Counted from the stretch's first letter, positions 47,793 through 61,487 are shown. The stretch is 64,000 nucleotides of DNA from Rhizaria sp. SCN 62-66 (GCA_001724265.1 MEDY01000075.1:25995-89994); one strand, 5' to 3'. Translations and numbers: made by a program. Notes: generated by a model from the sequence alone, not told the origin.

Positions 47793-50270
47793 TCAGATAA
47801 GCGCTTGCCTTTCGCTCTTGGACCCTTTCTTACCTCCCCTCTTCCTCGTCGTCGCTGCATTCGCCTCAGCAGCAGCAGCGGCGGCGGCGCCGCCAGCAAC
47901 GATGCTAATGCTGTGACCATTCCCCTGCGACTGCGACTGAGAGCCACTACTGCTACTGTTGCCGTTGCCGTTGGTATTGTAATTGTAGTTGTCAGCAATC
48001 GGGGTATCATCAGCAGCGAGCGCAGTGCCGTAGTTACCCATAGGGCCAGTGTAAGTACCCTGATCGCCAATGTAAGTACCTTGCTGTTTGACTTCTTCAT
48101 CTTGATACCCTAAGCCATTAGCACCACTAGCGTTGTTAGCAAAGCTGGTGTGTGCGTAAAGAGTGCTTGTACCTAAGCCATCCAAACTAGAGCCAGTATT
48201 GGTGCTAATGCTGTTGCTGTTGTTTTTAGCGTTGGCATTGCCGCTATCACTGAGTGCTTGCGCGGCCTCAGCAGCCTCCGCAGCTTCGGCCTCTGCTTCA
48301 GCAACTTCTTCAGCCGCAGCAAGCATAGCTTCCTTGTCTTTGCGTTCTTGCTCCCTTGCGGCAGCCACACGGAAAAGAATGAACCCTGCAAAGACAACAA
48401 CGAGTCCAATGGCGTCGAAGTAGTTGAACTCTTCCGTATCCTCACCCATAATCGCCGGAATGCAAAAGATAAGGTTGCTAAACAGCAACGCCATCGCATT
48501 CGTCACTTGCAGTAAGACGGCTGAGCCGTACTGGATAATCCACAGCCGCAGAATCGAAACGATGAAATTGAGCACGATATACATTAGCAGACCCCAGAGC
48601 GGGGCGGGACCAGCGTCGCACTCTAGCTCAGCAACGCGGCGGCCGATGAGACATTCGAAGCCGAGGCTGAACTGACTGGGCATGTCCTGCAGGGCGACGC
48701 CGCCGAAGACTGGAAGCGCCAGAACGGGCAGCGTGAGGAATCCAAGGATGAATTGGTACAGAGACGTCCAGAACATCCAGTAAAAGATGTTGAGCTTGAC
48801 CGCCCCTCGGAACATATACTCGCGGTAGACGTTGGAGAATGACAGCGGAACAATGCCAATCGTGTAGACAATGATTCCCCACGCTTTGTTCTCACGGCCG
48901 GCCGTGCTGCCGCCGTGGAGCGCGGCGGGCACGGCGGCGGTGATTGCGCCGGCGATGATCAGCGCCGCGCCGATGTACTGCGGCAGAATATACAGCGTGC
49001 CAAGCAGCAGCGCGGAGAAGAGCATCGTCAGCGGGAGGTTGAGCTGGGAAAGCAGGGTTTGGACGTGGCCGGCGACGGCAGCGCCCGCCATCGAGGAGCA
49101 CAGCACTGCGACTGTGTCCAGCCCTGACATGAGCCAGAACTTGCGTTTCGGATACGCCTTCATCTCGGGGGTGATGGACTTGAAAACCCAGTATTGCAGG
49201 ATCACGGCGAAGGTGTTGCACACGAGCATGAGAAGGACGTAGGCTTGCAGCAGAAAGAACGTGTAGGTCGTGTTTGTGGTTTTACTGTGGAATCGGTTGA
49301 GCGTTTTCTTCCACATAACCCAGTCAAACGCAGAGATCAGGATCGTAAGCACGACAAGCACCATGAGAGAGCCTACATTCGAGTGCCAGAGCGCCGTTTT
49401 GACTCTGTGCATAAACGTCCGCAGGCGCTGCGAAAAGGGCAGTTTGGTGTTTGAGGTTGAGAGATTGAGATCTGGGTCAATGTCGTCATCGGGACAGGAG
49501 CTCCGTGAGTTATAAGCCCCGCTGCTGCTGTCGATGTCGAGAGTGACGTCGTAGGCCGCGTTCGTAACGACGTCGCCTCCGTCACGGCTGACACTGCCCC
49601 TCATAGTGCTGTTGTTGTTCTTGCTGATGCTCTGAGGGTTGGCCGCAGTGTGAAAGTGCGTTGCGAGTGTGAGCGGCGTTGCGCCAGTGACATCGGTGTT
49701 GTCGCCGCTGCCAGTGCTGCTGTCACTGCTGCTGCTGCTCAGATCGCTACCCACAGTCATATCGAGCTTCACACTCTTCGCCGGTGAGTTTGCAGCTGCT
49801 TGGTGACCGCGACCGCGACTGTTACCGTGGCTGCCGTGGGCTGAGCTGAGAGGAATACTGCCGTCTTCGAGGCCACGGAGGTTCGAGCCGTCGAAGTGGC
49901 CGATAGCGCTCGCGCTGCTGTTGCTATACGCAGCCGCGTCTCTGCTGCCGTACGTGGAGGCGGCAGCGGCGTTCTTTGATCCCTTCTTGTTGCTGCTCGC
50001 GTTGGTGCCAGCAACGGTGCTGTCAGAGCTCAGGATGGGGATTAAGGCCTCTTTCTTGGCGCTGCTCGCGGTGGAGCGGGAGCGTGATGGCGCGGCGCCC
50101 GCAGTAGGCGCAGTGGCAGACGCTGTGGTTGCAGCGGTGGCGTTGGCGGCCGAGTTGGCGGCGTTGCTAGTGCGCGTTGGGGAGGGAGAAGGGGAGGCAG
50201 AAGGGGCGAATATGCCAGATTCGTTGCCGGAGTCACCCGGGACACGCGGGGTGGAAACGCGCGGCGGCAT
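47793..50270 (-). CDS. CRT-like (chloroquine-resistance-transporter-like) membrane transporter
   Basis: Intronless, ATG 50270 to TGA 47793, 825 residues. The first ~280 residues are disordered (Ser/Asn/Ala-rich). Then about ten membrane helices (~290-650) in the drug/metabolite transporter fold. Diagnostic pieces: FWLMSGLDTVAVLCSSMAGA, LLSQLNLPLTMLFSALLLGT, QYIGAALIIAGAI and SNVYREYMFR, matching the CRT/CLT family of Plasmodium, plants and Dictyostelium. An extracytoplasmic loop has a Cys pair (FECLIGRRVAELECDAG). The C-terminal tail is Glu/Ala-, Asn/Ser- and Gly-rich, ending KKGSKSERQALI. Family members export peptides or glutathione-type thiols from vacuoles or plastids; substrate and membrane here are not known. 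The nearer TTG-initiated extension upstream is not used because ATG 50270 is available. Confidence 0.85.
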   Translation of the reverse strand: MPPRVSTPRVPGDSGNESGIFAPSASPSPSPTRTSNAANSAANATAATTASATAPTAGAAPSRSRSTASSAKKEALIPILSSDSTVAGTNASSNKKGSKNAAAASTYGSRDAAAYSNSSASAIGHFDGSNLRGLEDGSIPLSSAHGSHGNSRGRGHQAAANSPAKSVKLDMTVGSDLSSSSSDSSTGSGDNTDVTGATPLTLATHFHTAANPQSISKNNNSTMRGSVSRDGGDVVTNAAYDVTLDIDSSSGAYNSRSSCPDDDIDPDLNLSTSNTKLPFSQRLRTFMHRVKTALWHSNVGSLMVLVVLTILISAFDWVMWKKTLNRFHSKTTNTTYTFFLLQAYVLLMLVCNTFAVILQYWVFKSITPEMKAYPKRKFWLMSGLDTVAVLCSSMAGAAVAGHVQTLLSQLNLPLTMLFSALLLGTLYILPQYIGAALIIAGAITAAVPAALHGGSTAGRENKAWGIIVYTIGIVPLSFSNVYREYMFRGAVKLNIFYWMFWTSLYQFILGFLTLPVLALPVFGGVALQDMPSQFSLGFECLIGRRVAELECDAGPAPLWGLLMYIVLNFIVSILRLWIIQYGSAVLLQVTNAMALLFSNLIFCIPAIMGEDTEEFNYFDAIGLVVVFAGFILFRVAAAREQERKDKEAMLAAAEEVAEAEAEAAEAAEAAQALSDSGNANAKNNSNSISTNTGSSLDGLGTSTLYAHTSFANNASGANGLGYQDEEVKQQGTYIGDQGTYTGPMGNYGTALAADDTPIADNYNYNTNGNGNSSSSGSQSQSQGNGHSISIVAGGAAAAAAAEANAATTRKRGGKKGSKSERQALI

Positions 50271-51795
50271 CGGGGGCTGCAGGCAGGCGCAACTGCGCGC
50301 AGAGAGTCGGGAGAGGGCGCGGGGAGTGAAGAAGGGGGAGCGGGGCAAGCAGCGACGTCGGCTGCGACGACAGTTCGCTCGGGATGTGCGGGAAAGACTA
50401 TAACAAATGCACAGAAAATTTAATAACAGATTATAGTTGCAGAAGGTGAGTTCTATCTTTGAACATGACTAGCATGCGTATTGACGACGGGTTGGCCGAG
50501 AAATACCTAATTTTGAAATTGCCTTCTCCTGACGACGCGTGTGCCACCACCCCGTCCAAGGTCTCGTAATTCCGATCGGTCTTCGATTTCGCGCGTGTAT
50601 ATCGCCCCAAATCGCCACAGAGTCAGAGTAGGTTTCACTCATTGATATAAAAGCATGCGTTGAGTATTATAGTAAAACGTGACTTTCTTACAACGTGATG
50701 GGATTGATGTATACGTTTGAGCTTGACGAGGTCACGTCAACCTGAGGATCTCTCTTTGGCTATCGATCCTTTCGCTGGCGGTTTTAACACGAGATTAGAA
50801 CGTTCTACGGGGCGCTGCTGGGTTTAGACTTATGGGGTGCCTCATTAATTGGCTATTTTATCTCGGCTTGTCTGTTTGTACTGCTGCCAGCTCTGTGGAG
50901 TGAGTCAAGAGCTGTTGTTTGTAACGGCTTTGAATTTACTTGGCCCTCGGATGCTATCATGCTCACATGTCGGCGCGAATTTCACCGAGAGCGCGGGGAC
51001 ATTGGGATAATGCGTGTAACTATTTTTAGTTGAAGCTGTGTTTCTTGTGGTGTTGTTCGTGGCGCTGTTGAAACGGTCATACGCAAACTTGCTCAACGTC
51101 GTTAAACCTCCGCTAAGCTCACACTCAGTCTGCCATATGCATGCTGTGAACAGATGCAACTCACGATCACGCCGCGGTATACTTGACTATATGTGTTTTA
51201 TTGCTAGGTCACGTTGTTTTGTCGTAACTTGCGCTTACATTGTCGTTCTGCTGCCTTATTTAGTAACTGTAGTTGCTCACTTAAGAAGAGAGTGGCGAGA
51301 TTTTCACGCGCATAGACAAGGTGTATCTTTATATTTTCAAAAGTGGTGATGACAGATTATGAACACGGAATAAATAAACATTACACCTGTCGGTTGTGCG
51401 TATCCGCTTCAATTTTGTGTCAGTAGACGGCGAGATACAAGATCTTGGACAAATCTTGCAATCGTGCGCTCGCTCTCGAGTCAGTCGAACGCCACCAAGA
51501 GGATGACGCGTTCATGTTGTTAACATCGTCGTTTAGATGTATAATTACGCGTTATGCTAGAAAATATGCTTGCACATTTCGATTTATTATCCGCACTACT
51601 GATGACGGACGCTGTGATGCGTATATCTAATCCTCAACTCCATGCATTGTGACTGACACTTTGCCGCCTCTCCTTCGCTCCCAACTTGCTTTTCTCCCAC
51701 CAGATCGACCTCAATCCACACATAGCTTGGCACCACATACCAAAAAACTTGTTTATTTCCTGTCAACGTTGATTCCGCGCTTGCAACGGCTCTCC
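50271..51795. promoter_or_regulatory. Divergent intergenic region (CRT-like / giant gene)
   Basis: 1,525 bases between divergent genes. Coding-like GC-rich sequence persists to about 50,400 (frame open upstream of the CRT ATG), then AT-moderate DNA with no convincing ORF or RNA. Confidence 0.4.
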
Positions 51796-54700
51796 ATGAG
51801 CGCATCAGGCGGCTCTACGCCCCCCACCCCACCTCTGCACGCGACTTCCACACCGCAACAACAGCTGCAGCAGCAGCAACAGCAGAGGCAGCCCCCGCAT
51901 CACCCCTTACTCTCCCACTCCTGTCCCACTGCCCCGGCCCCCGCCAGCGTTGCTGTTCTTCCCCCAGCTCTCGCTCTTGCGCTGCTCTCGACGGTGACCG
52001 CTGAGCCAGTACTCGCCGCCGCCGCCGCCGCCACGCTGCCGCGCTCAGCCTCCGCTTACCCCGCCCGTGGCCACGCTGCGAGTGCGAGCGCGACCAACGC
52101 CAACGCGAGTGCTGGCGCTGCGTGCGGGTTTGATTGGTGTGACGTGCCGAGGCCAGATCAAGTTGCGCTGTATATTGGCGCTGCGATAATCAAGGTGACC
52201 GTACCCTCCTGGCCTCCTCAGTCTCAGCCTCAGACCGCGAGCGCGAGTGCGGGTGCGAAAAGTAACGCCGTCGCCAACTCTAATAGCAACAGCAAAGCGA
52301 CTGTGGCCAGCGACAAAGTGACTGTGAGCGCAGTACCAGTGAACACGTGGACGGGAGCTGTGTCGGGTTTACTGCAGCAGTTGACTTAGCTCACAGCCAC
52401 GAAAACAAAGCCGCCTTTGCAGTCACGGTCACAGGTGCCCGTACACCCGGGTGACGGTGAGCAGCAGCAGCGCGAGTGGGGGCTAAGCCTTGCGCATACG
52501 CTGCCGGCTCTCGCGGTCTCACTGCGGCAGCTCTCAGCTGCAGTCGACAACAACAACAACATTAACAACAACAGCAACAACAACAACAACAACAATAACA
52601 ACAAGAGCGCTTATAGCAGCAGCAGCAACAGCAATAACAACAATTTTGCGACTGCCACCGCGCCTGCCACCGCGACTGCGGCTGCCACCGCGGCTGCCAC
52701 CGCAACGGAAGCGACCGTGTTTCTCTCACTTCGTCCGCTGAGCAGTGATGCCGCACACACGAGCAGCTCGGTCGCTCCCGACAACGGTAACTCAAGCTCA
52801 TGTGTTACCGGCCGTTGCACTTGCTGTACTCGCCTGTACATCAAAACAACACCGGCGAAAGCAACTGCGCCAGCGACTATGGCAGCGACGACGGCGTGTG
52901 AGATTGGTTTCTCGAACGATGCAGATTCTGCGGTTGCGCTCTGTATTCGCATTCCGCAGCAAACGCTGACTTACGCACAGTCACTTGTTGGCGCCGCGAG
53001 TGTAAGCGACCACAGCGACAACGCTCTCTGCTCACAGTCACCCGGCGGCGGCTCACAGTCACTTGCTTGCTCACAGGCACTTGTTGCGTGGCCGTCACAG
53101 CTCTCTCTCTCTGCAGATGTTGCCCGCTGTGTCGCGGCACACTGGGGGGTGCTCACAGTCACTCAACAAGCGCCCACGGTCACTCAGTCATCAGAAACCA
53201 CGGTTACTCAGTCAGCAGAATCGACAGTCGCAGCGAGGCAAGCGCGCCGCACGTCAGATCCCAAGTCCAAGACAGATGAGGCTGCGATTGAACTGGAGGT
53301 AACAGCATCTGCGTTCCGCTTTAGCAGTACAATTGCTAGCGCTAACAACAAGTGTGGACTTCATGCGGACGATTTATTTCCATCATTATTGTCATCACCG
53401 TCATTGTGTCTCCCGCTACACTCGCTGATCGCTCCTCCGCTGTGTTTAAGTGCTCCCGCGCGCAGTCTAAGTGCTCCGCCTCCGTTCATCGACCCGCCGC
53501 AGATCGAGGGGCGGCTCACCTTCCTGAGGCGGCTTGCATTATTGCCCTCGCGTGCACGTGTTCTGTCAGCCGATGGCAGTCTTGCGTCAGTGCTAGAAGC
53601 TGTATTAGGCGCATACTTAGCGCAAAAAGTCCGCAAAACAGCATTCCACGTCGCCAATAGTAATAACAAAAACAACATCATTACTAAGGGTGTTCACGCA
53701 AATGCGCGAAGTAACGCTCTTGTTACCACTGGCTCTGCCGCTGCCGCTGCCACTGCTGCTTCCGTTGCTGCTGTTTCTGTTCCAGTTCTTGGGTGGCAAA
53801 AAGCGACTGCGTTGTCAGTCCAGAAGCGGCTTAACTTTCTGGGACTGTGGGCAGCAGTGGTTGAGGCTGCGAGTGGCGTCCTGCTTTCGTTTGATTTCGA
53901 CCAAACTATCACTAAAATCGACATTATTCACTCAAACAACAGCATCATCATCAACAACAGCAACAGCAACAACAACAGCAACAGCAACAGCAACAACGGT
54001 AACAGCAACAGCAACAGCAAGACCGCGATTGCGATTCCGACTCACGCAAAGCAGCAGCAGTTGACTCGCTTACGCGGTGGCCGCTGCTCCCGCCTGGCGC
54101 TGTCTCTGCTCTCGCTAGCCGGAGCACGTCTGAGTATCGTCACAGCACAGCCTCCGTCGGCGACCGTGATGCTCGCTTTGAGGCGTGAATTGGCCGGTTT
54201 GGGGCTGGCTGAGCTGTTTGGCGTGGCGGCATTGGGCGATGAAGTACTGCGCATCTCGCACTTCAAGGACTCAAAGCAGTCCGCGGCCGAGGCCGACGGT
54301 GGTGATGATCACAAAGAGCAGGGCGAGGCGAAGGGCGGCACAACTGATGTCCTTGTGAACGATGCCGATGATGGCGATGATCACGACGATTTTGATCTCA
54401 CGGTCACATCCGCCGTCAAGGGCACAGTCTCAGCCACAAAAATCAGCAATAACTGCAACACTATCAACAACAACGCGAGGTGCAACGAGGCTGATGCTAA
54501 TTTGTGTAATACTGCGAACAATAATACGTTTATTGCTGATTCTGACTCTGAGTGTGACTGTGAGCACAAGCACTTAGATTCCGGAGACTACTTACACTCC
54601 ACCCCCTTAGTGCGTCTCCTCACTGAACTCAGGTCCTGGTCTTGCCACAATGCTCTCAGTGCGCACACCAATGCAAGTACCTCTGGTCTCAGTACCTCTG

Positions 54701-54806
54701 GTGGCACTTATATGCCCGCGCTGTCACTGCACAGGCAAATGACGCGCGCACTCATCCTACTCACAACTCTCGGCGGCGGCGGCGGCCCCGGCTCAGCCTC
54801 GCAAAG

Positions 54807-54841
<35 letters not shown>

Positions 54842-57800
54842 CAAGCTCTTCTAACCCCTCGATGGCGAGCCCGAGCGCGAGTGGTAGCTGCTCTAGTGGC
54901 GGCGGTGGTGCGACAATGACGACCGAGACGCTGCGTGCCGACGAGTTTGCACGGATGCGGCTCTCTTCACTTACGTTCAACACACAAAAGCAACAAATGC
55001 TGCTGCTGAAGCAATATCAGCAACACACTCAAAACGCAGGCGGCTTACCTTCTGTGGCGATCGGCGTAACTTCAGTGTCTCAGTTCGAGTACCCACGGTC
55101 ACAAGCCGTCTTAGCGACTGTATACTCCAACATCAACAACAGCACAAGCTCGGGCGTTGGCGCTTCTCCACAGCAACAGCAACAGCAAGAGCAGCAGCTG
55201 TTTTCTGTTGCGCCTCCAGCGCTGCCTCCGTGGTCTGTCTCGTTCGACTTGGTACCGGCGCCTGCAGCAGCGGAATTGCAAGAGGTCTTCGCCTCTGCTA
55301 ATGCGTTTACTCCAGCCTCACGCACTACCAACAACAGCAATAACAACAACAGCAGCACTGCTGCCGGCTCGAGGGCTAATGGGGGCAGCAACTCGGCCTC
55401 TGCGAATGGGAGCACACGCTCTGGGTCTGGTACAAATACTGGCGGTCCTAGTAGCAACAGCAACAGCAACAGCGCTAACGACGTCGTCCGTTACACCGTT
55501 CACGGCACTCCGTTACTCCCTCAAGCCATCTCCACATCGACAACAGCGAGCGACGCGCACAATTCGAACTCGAGCGCGACTGCTGCCTCTGAAATCGCGC
55601 CGCTGTCGCTCCCTCTGCTGCTGCAGTGTCCGTCGCTATGTCCCGCGCGCGCGCTGGCGGCCTGGGCTGTGCCCGCGACCGCCGTCGCCGCCGCCGCAGC
55701 CTGGGCGCTGGCGCGCCGCCGCCGCGACAGGCTCGGCCTGCGCCGCGCGAGGCCGCCACAGTCGCAGGCGGAAGGTACTTACCCAACGGGTACTTACCCT
55801 GCAGGCACGCAGGCTGTGGGTGCGAGTACCACAGGGACACCGCGGCGGCGCCGCCAAGTTGTGACTCCGGTGTCGCAGGTGCAGTCGCTGCCGCCGCCGC
55901 CACTTCCACGCGCGCGCGACAGCGACTTCGACACTAACAATAATAGCGGTGTTCACGGTCAAGCGCAGAGTTTGAGCATGACGACTCCGCGTGCGAGCTT
56001 CAGCTTGGAGCGCCGGCCGAGTCTGAGCGTTGGCTCCACCGGGGGCACGCTGCGGCGGCGGCACAGGCTGCGCGGCGGGGGCGCGCTGCTCACGGTCACT
56101 GCGTGCGGCGAGGCAGGTGCGAGGCGCGTGCCCGCCTGCCAGGTGATTAACATGGCGCTGTTTGGGGCCAGGCGGAACCCGTTACACGTCAAAGGTACTT
56201 ACCGTGACGGCAACAAGAACTCTGCTCATGGAAATGTAATTATCAAGAGTTCCAGCTCGAGTGTTGACCAGCTTGAAACAAGCGCAAGTTTTGCTTCGAA
56301 GTCGAGTGAGCTGCATGTCTCGAACGATGGCGATCGTGATAGCAGTGATTCTGACTCTGAGACTGCGGGCGCGAATGTAAGTAGTGCAACTGTAAGTGCT
56401 CGTCAGTGTTTGTTGGTGCCGTGCGCTGTGCGAGTGACTTTGCGGACATACCCCGCGACGCTCACTCTCGTGCCGACGCCATCTAACGCAGCGACAACAC
56501 CAGGCACAGCAACAGCTACAACAGCAGCGGCAGCAGCGTCTGATGGCAGCTCCAGTGCGAGCGCCACTGATGCTGACGCGAGGCAGATTGACGGAGAGAA
56601 GCCTGCGTTGACGACTGTGATGCGCCGCTCATCTTTAGCATATCCAAACTCTCAATTTTCACCACAAAACGCGTTTTACCACAGCAATATCAACTCAGCC
56701 ACCAACACAACCAGTGAGAGTGGTAAAAGCAACGCCAATGCGGTTGTCGCTGTGCCGCCTCAGTCCCAGTCGCAGTTTCATCAGACGCAGACCGAGGTCG
56801 AGCTGGTTATCCCAGTCACTTTGACCGTGAGCGGCGTCAGTATCAAGCTGCCACCGTCGTGCGACCGCGTTTTCTGGACCCCCTCTTCGATCGGCGGCGC
56901 CAACGCGAAGAGTAGCATGAATAACGCTGCGAATAGGCACGGTGCGTTGAGCTGCGGCGACGATGTGCTGTGCTCTGGACGCGATCTAGCGGTCGAAGAC
57001 CTGTTCACGACTCTTAACACGAACAACAAGAAGAAGCACAACAAACAGTTTAATCTGATCACACATAAGCCTGATGCCACCAGTGTAAGCGCGAACGCGT
57101 ATGGCGGTACTGTTTGTAGCAAGTGCTCTTGTAAGAAGTCTTAGCACGGTGGCGTTGGTTCTGCCTTTGCGAGGTCGGCGTGCAACTGTCCCCGCGGTGT
57201 CAGTTTCACTTGCAGCAAGTCACAGTCGCACCGCTGTGCCGGTGATCACGGGCAAAGTGACCGTGAACCGGCGCGCGCGAGTGACTGCGAGCAATGCCGC
57301 TCTGCACCGGCATTGTCATCATCTTCAGCAAATGCCGCTCGCAGTGGCCGCCCGGCTTGTTTCTGCTTTCTCTCAGCAGTCGCAGTTGGCGAGGGCGTGA
57401 TTTCACGTGCGTTCGCGCACGGCGTCAACACTGCTGTTGCTGAGCTTTTGGCTGCGAAGCTGCCTGGAGTTGTTGCACGCTTTAACGCGTCATACAGCAA
57501 CGCGACGCACAGTGCGAATAATAGCACGGCTGGGAGCAAAGACACTCACGACTCTACTGCTGCCGCTGCAGACTTACCTACTCCAGCGACACTGACCGCG
57601 ACGGCTGCAGCCGTGGATTCGGAAAAGAGTGGAGGTGCAAGTACAAGTGCGGGTGCACGTGTAAGCAGCGATGTAAACAGCAGTGTAAGTAGTGTTAGTG
57701 GGCTGACATCTGCGGACTCAGCAGAGCGTGCGCGGGCGACGAAGGCGATTTCGCGCGCAATCGCGGGCATGCTTGTCACTTCTGGCGGCAAGAGCAAGGG

Positions 57801-60800
57801 CCGGAAGAGCTACGAATGCAAAGACAACATTAGCAACGCCGCGGGCACTGACGACAGCATGAGTACTGAGAGTGAGAGAACCGGTGGGTTGCATGTTGTG
57901 ATTGATCTCACGCGCAAGTCTGTCTTTGCTCTCGGCGAAGACGACGACAATATCAATATCAGTAATGGCTTCTTCGGCAGCAGCAGCGACAGCGTTGCGG
58001 CGACCGCGAATGCGAGTTCGAATGCTAGTGTGACTAAAGAAGGTGAGGGTGCCAAGACTGTCGAGTGCTGGCTTGGTGCTTTATCTTACGCTTCCGCCAA
58101 TCAAAGTCAGCTCAAAACCGACACAAGCACAACTCCTACGAACGCGGACGCGCACGCTTGCGCGGACAACATTGGGCTTAAGAAGAGTAACATTGCTGTA
58201 GATGTCAACTCGAACGCGCCTGACAGCGACGATGAGGACCGCAGCTGTGCTTTCACTGACAGCGATGCCGCCGTCAGAACGCACGGCACGCGCGATTCTC
58301 ACAGTCACCCCGCCGCCACGACCACTGGTCTCGCTAACACGGCTGCAAATGCGGCTGGGGCTTCAAATGCGACCGCCGGTGTGAGCAGTGGCGTCGCGCC
58401 GATTATTGTGTTCCCCAATTCAACCACGAACGCTGCCTCGTCTGCGACGCAGATGCCGCCGCCGCCACCGCCACTGCTGTCGACAACTGCGCACGCGTCT
58501 GCTGCCCACGTTCACTTTTTCGCTGATCCGGCGACTCACAGTCAATCCCACGCGAATACGCTGACCGCTGATGCCCCCGCGACCGGAGCAAGCTCTAGGT
58601 TCAGCGCTAATTATGACGGCAATCCAAACGTGAGCAACAACAACTGCACCGGCGAGAGCAGCAGTTTAAGCGGGTTCAGGTACCGTCCGCGCGCGTACAG
58701 CGTCACTGCTGCCGCCGCCGGCGCCGCTGCCGGGCGCAACTCGAGCGACTCCAATAACAACAAAAACAGTGGCGACAACAACAGGGCGGCGAACGCTGCG
58801 GCGGCTGCCTTTGCTGCTTTTGCCGCTGCGAACCCGAGCTCGAACAAGAGCGCCAGCGCGAGCTCTAACGCTAAGATTGATCCTGAAGCTGGCGCTGGGG
58901 CTGGGACTGGCCGGCGTCGGTTCGGCAGTTTTAGCGGTTTTATCGGCAACAACCCTGGTGACGGAAGCAACAAGTACCAAACGATGCATTTGTCGCCGTT
59001 GTCCAAGTTTCAGCAGCAACAATTCCACCGTCAGTATCAGCAGCAGCTGTGGCAGCAAGATCAGGAGCTCCAGTCGCAGTTGCAACTGCAGCAAGGTGGC
59101 TTTGCGATTGGAGGCGATAACAACGTGGGGTTAGATGAGGCTCTGTATAACTCGTTTGTGGGCGAGAACACACTTTCATTATTGATGGGGGCGCTTGCTC
59201 GCGAGACGGCGCCTGCTCAGGCAACAGTTATTTCCGACTTCATCTTAACGCAGCAGCAGCAACCACAACACAGGCATAAGCTGCATCACTCCTCAACAGC
59301 AGAGTCTATCGGCGCTACGGCTAATCCGAACTCCAAGCCTTTTGTGACGACGACAACCCGCTTCATTGGCAACTCCGCTGCGGACACAACGAATAACACC
59401 AATGCTCGTGCACACCATGCCAGTTTTACTGGTACGGTTCCTAATGCGCTGCCTCTGACAAAACACCGTCGCTCACACAGTAGCAGCAGCATCAACATCT
59501 CCAGCCTGATTCCGCATCCGTCATCGTTTGACATGAGTTTCCTTGCTCACAAAGACGCTACACCCAGTAAAGATAGGAGTGCCCGTAGAGGTGGTGTTGA
59601 TGCAGGAACCCATGCCCACGAGGCCGGAACACATGCTCCTCGCGCTCCTGCTGTTGCGGTTGCGGCTGGCGCTGCGGTTAAGCCGCCACCGGTGCCTCCG
59701 CGCCCGCACTCGCGAGCGGGCTCGCCGTCGCGCTCGCAGCAACAACACCAGCCGCAGTCGCGGGCGCAGTCGCCGTCGCTTTTGTCGTTGCTGGCGTATA
59801 GGCCGGTTCCCGTGGTGGTTCCCTCACATCTCGCTAGTGATAAGAACCTGAGCGCGACCTACGCCCGGAATCTAAGCGCATTCGAGCATAGAAACGCGGA
59901 TATGCGTAAGAAAGCGAGTGCGAGTGGGAGTGTGACTGTGCACGCTGGCGCGATGTCGACACCGTCGCTGATGCACTCAGCAACCTTCTCTCCCGAGGCC
60001 GTGCCAGAGCTGTTCCCAACAACGTTGGCCTCGGCGCCCGCACATAACGGTATTGCGACTCGTGTTGATACGAGTAACGCGCAACGTCAGCCACAGCCTG
60101 CTTCTTTGGGTGCCGAAAGCCGCCGCAGTTTTTCTGGCACCAACGTGGTGACTCTCAGTGATAGCAACAATCAGAGCCACATTGCCGTGAATGGAAACCA
60201 CATCGACGACAGTGACAGCGACAGTGAGGAAGACCCAGAGCTTGCCCGTATCAAGAAGACGACGAAAGCCTTGCGCCGTACGAGTGCAACGATCGCGGCC
60301 GCCGCAGCCGCCGCCACCGCCGCAGCTGCCGCTGCCGCAGCAGCTGAAGCCGAAGTGCGTGAGCTCGACACAGACACAGCTACTGCTGCTGGGAATGCAA
60401 ATGGCGCGCAGGCGGAACCTCAGTTAAGCCAGCAGTTCTCCGCTGCTCCACTGCCTTCGTCGTCGTCGTTGTCGTCATCGGTGGTGGTGTCGTTGTCGAC
60501 TGCGTCGCTGCCGTTGCCGCGCGCCCAGTGGCGCTCGCTGCTGTTCACGCTCGCACACCGGCCTCCGCGCCCGACCCCAGTCGCCCCGTACCTCTCACTC
60601 ATCACCAACAACACCACCAATCCGAGCGCAGTCGCGAGCAAAGCCCCGGCGAGCTCCAGTGGCTCTGGCTCGAGCGTCGGTGAGTTTTCGGGACAGGACT
60701 TCGCGGGCGTCGACTTTTCTGGACTCGACCTTGCCACCACGCGCCCCGCCACGCATCCTCTGCTCTGGCCCTTACTCTCCTCGCCCCAACTGCGCTTGCC

Positions 60801-61487
60801 CGTCTCGGCCGCCGCCAACGTGATGTATCTGCCCGTGCGGCTGCATCTCTGGCGCGGTGCCCGTGTTGCACAGCTCGGATTTTGCACTGCAGCCCGGTAC
60901 AACAAACCGGAGGCGGTGGAAGTGCTAATTTTTGCCGAGCGAGTTGCGCGCGCGGCCGCGTTGGCGACTGCGATGAGCAATGCCAGCAGCTGCGGCAGCG
61001 GCGCTGGCGGACGCGGTCGCCGAGTGAGGGGTGCGCGCAGTCGAGGTAGCTCTGACGACGACGACGACGACGACGACGGTGGCGACGATAATGCCAACGT
61101 TGACGACGAGAGCAAGCCAAGCTCGCCTGAGGCTGACGTCACTGCAAAGACTGTGACAACGACAGTTGATTTAACTAATGCTGCTGCTGCTGTTGTTGCT
61201 ACTGCTCCTGCTGCTGCCGTCGCTCCTGCCTCAAGCGCGATCACTTCCGCCAATATCACACAGGCGCAATCGCGGCCACAGCAACAGGCGCCGTCGCCAT
61301 CGCGGTCGCAAGTTAAGCCGCAGCCCGAGTCCGCTTCCGAGTGGAAGCCAGAGGTACCCTCCCGGTCCCGGCCGCATCAGCGGCGCCCGGTGCCTCCGAT
61401 CCCCGCGTCGCCTGCTCACAGTCAGACTCGGCTTGGCGTCAACACTAGCATTAACAACACTGTGAGCGTTGACAGCGGCCGCAATAG

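Noticed and set aside
31018-57144. Every TAG being the AG of an intron acceptor
   Set aside because: The ABC and first METTL16 TAGs lack pyrimidine tracts and phase-compatible donors, and long frames run straight into them.
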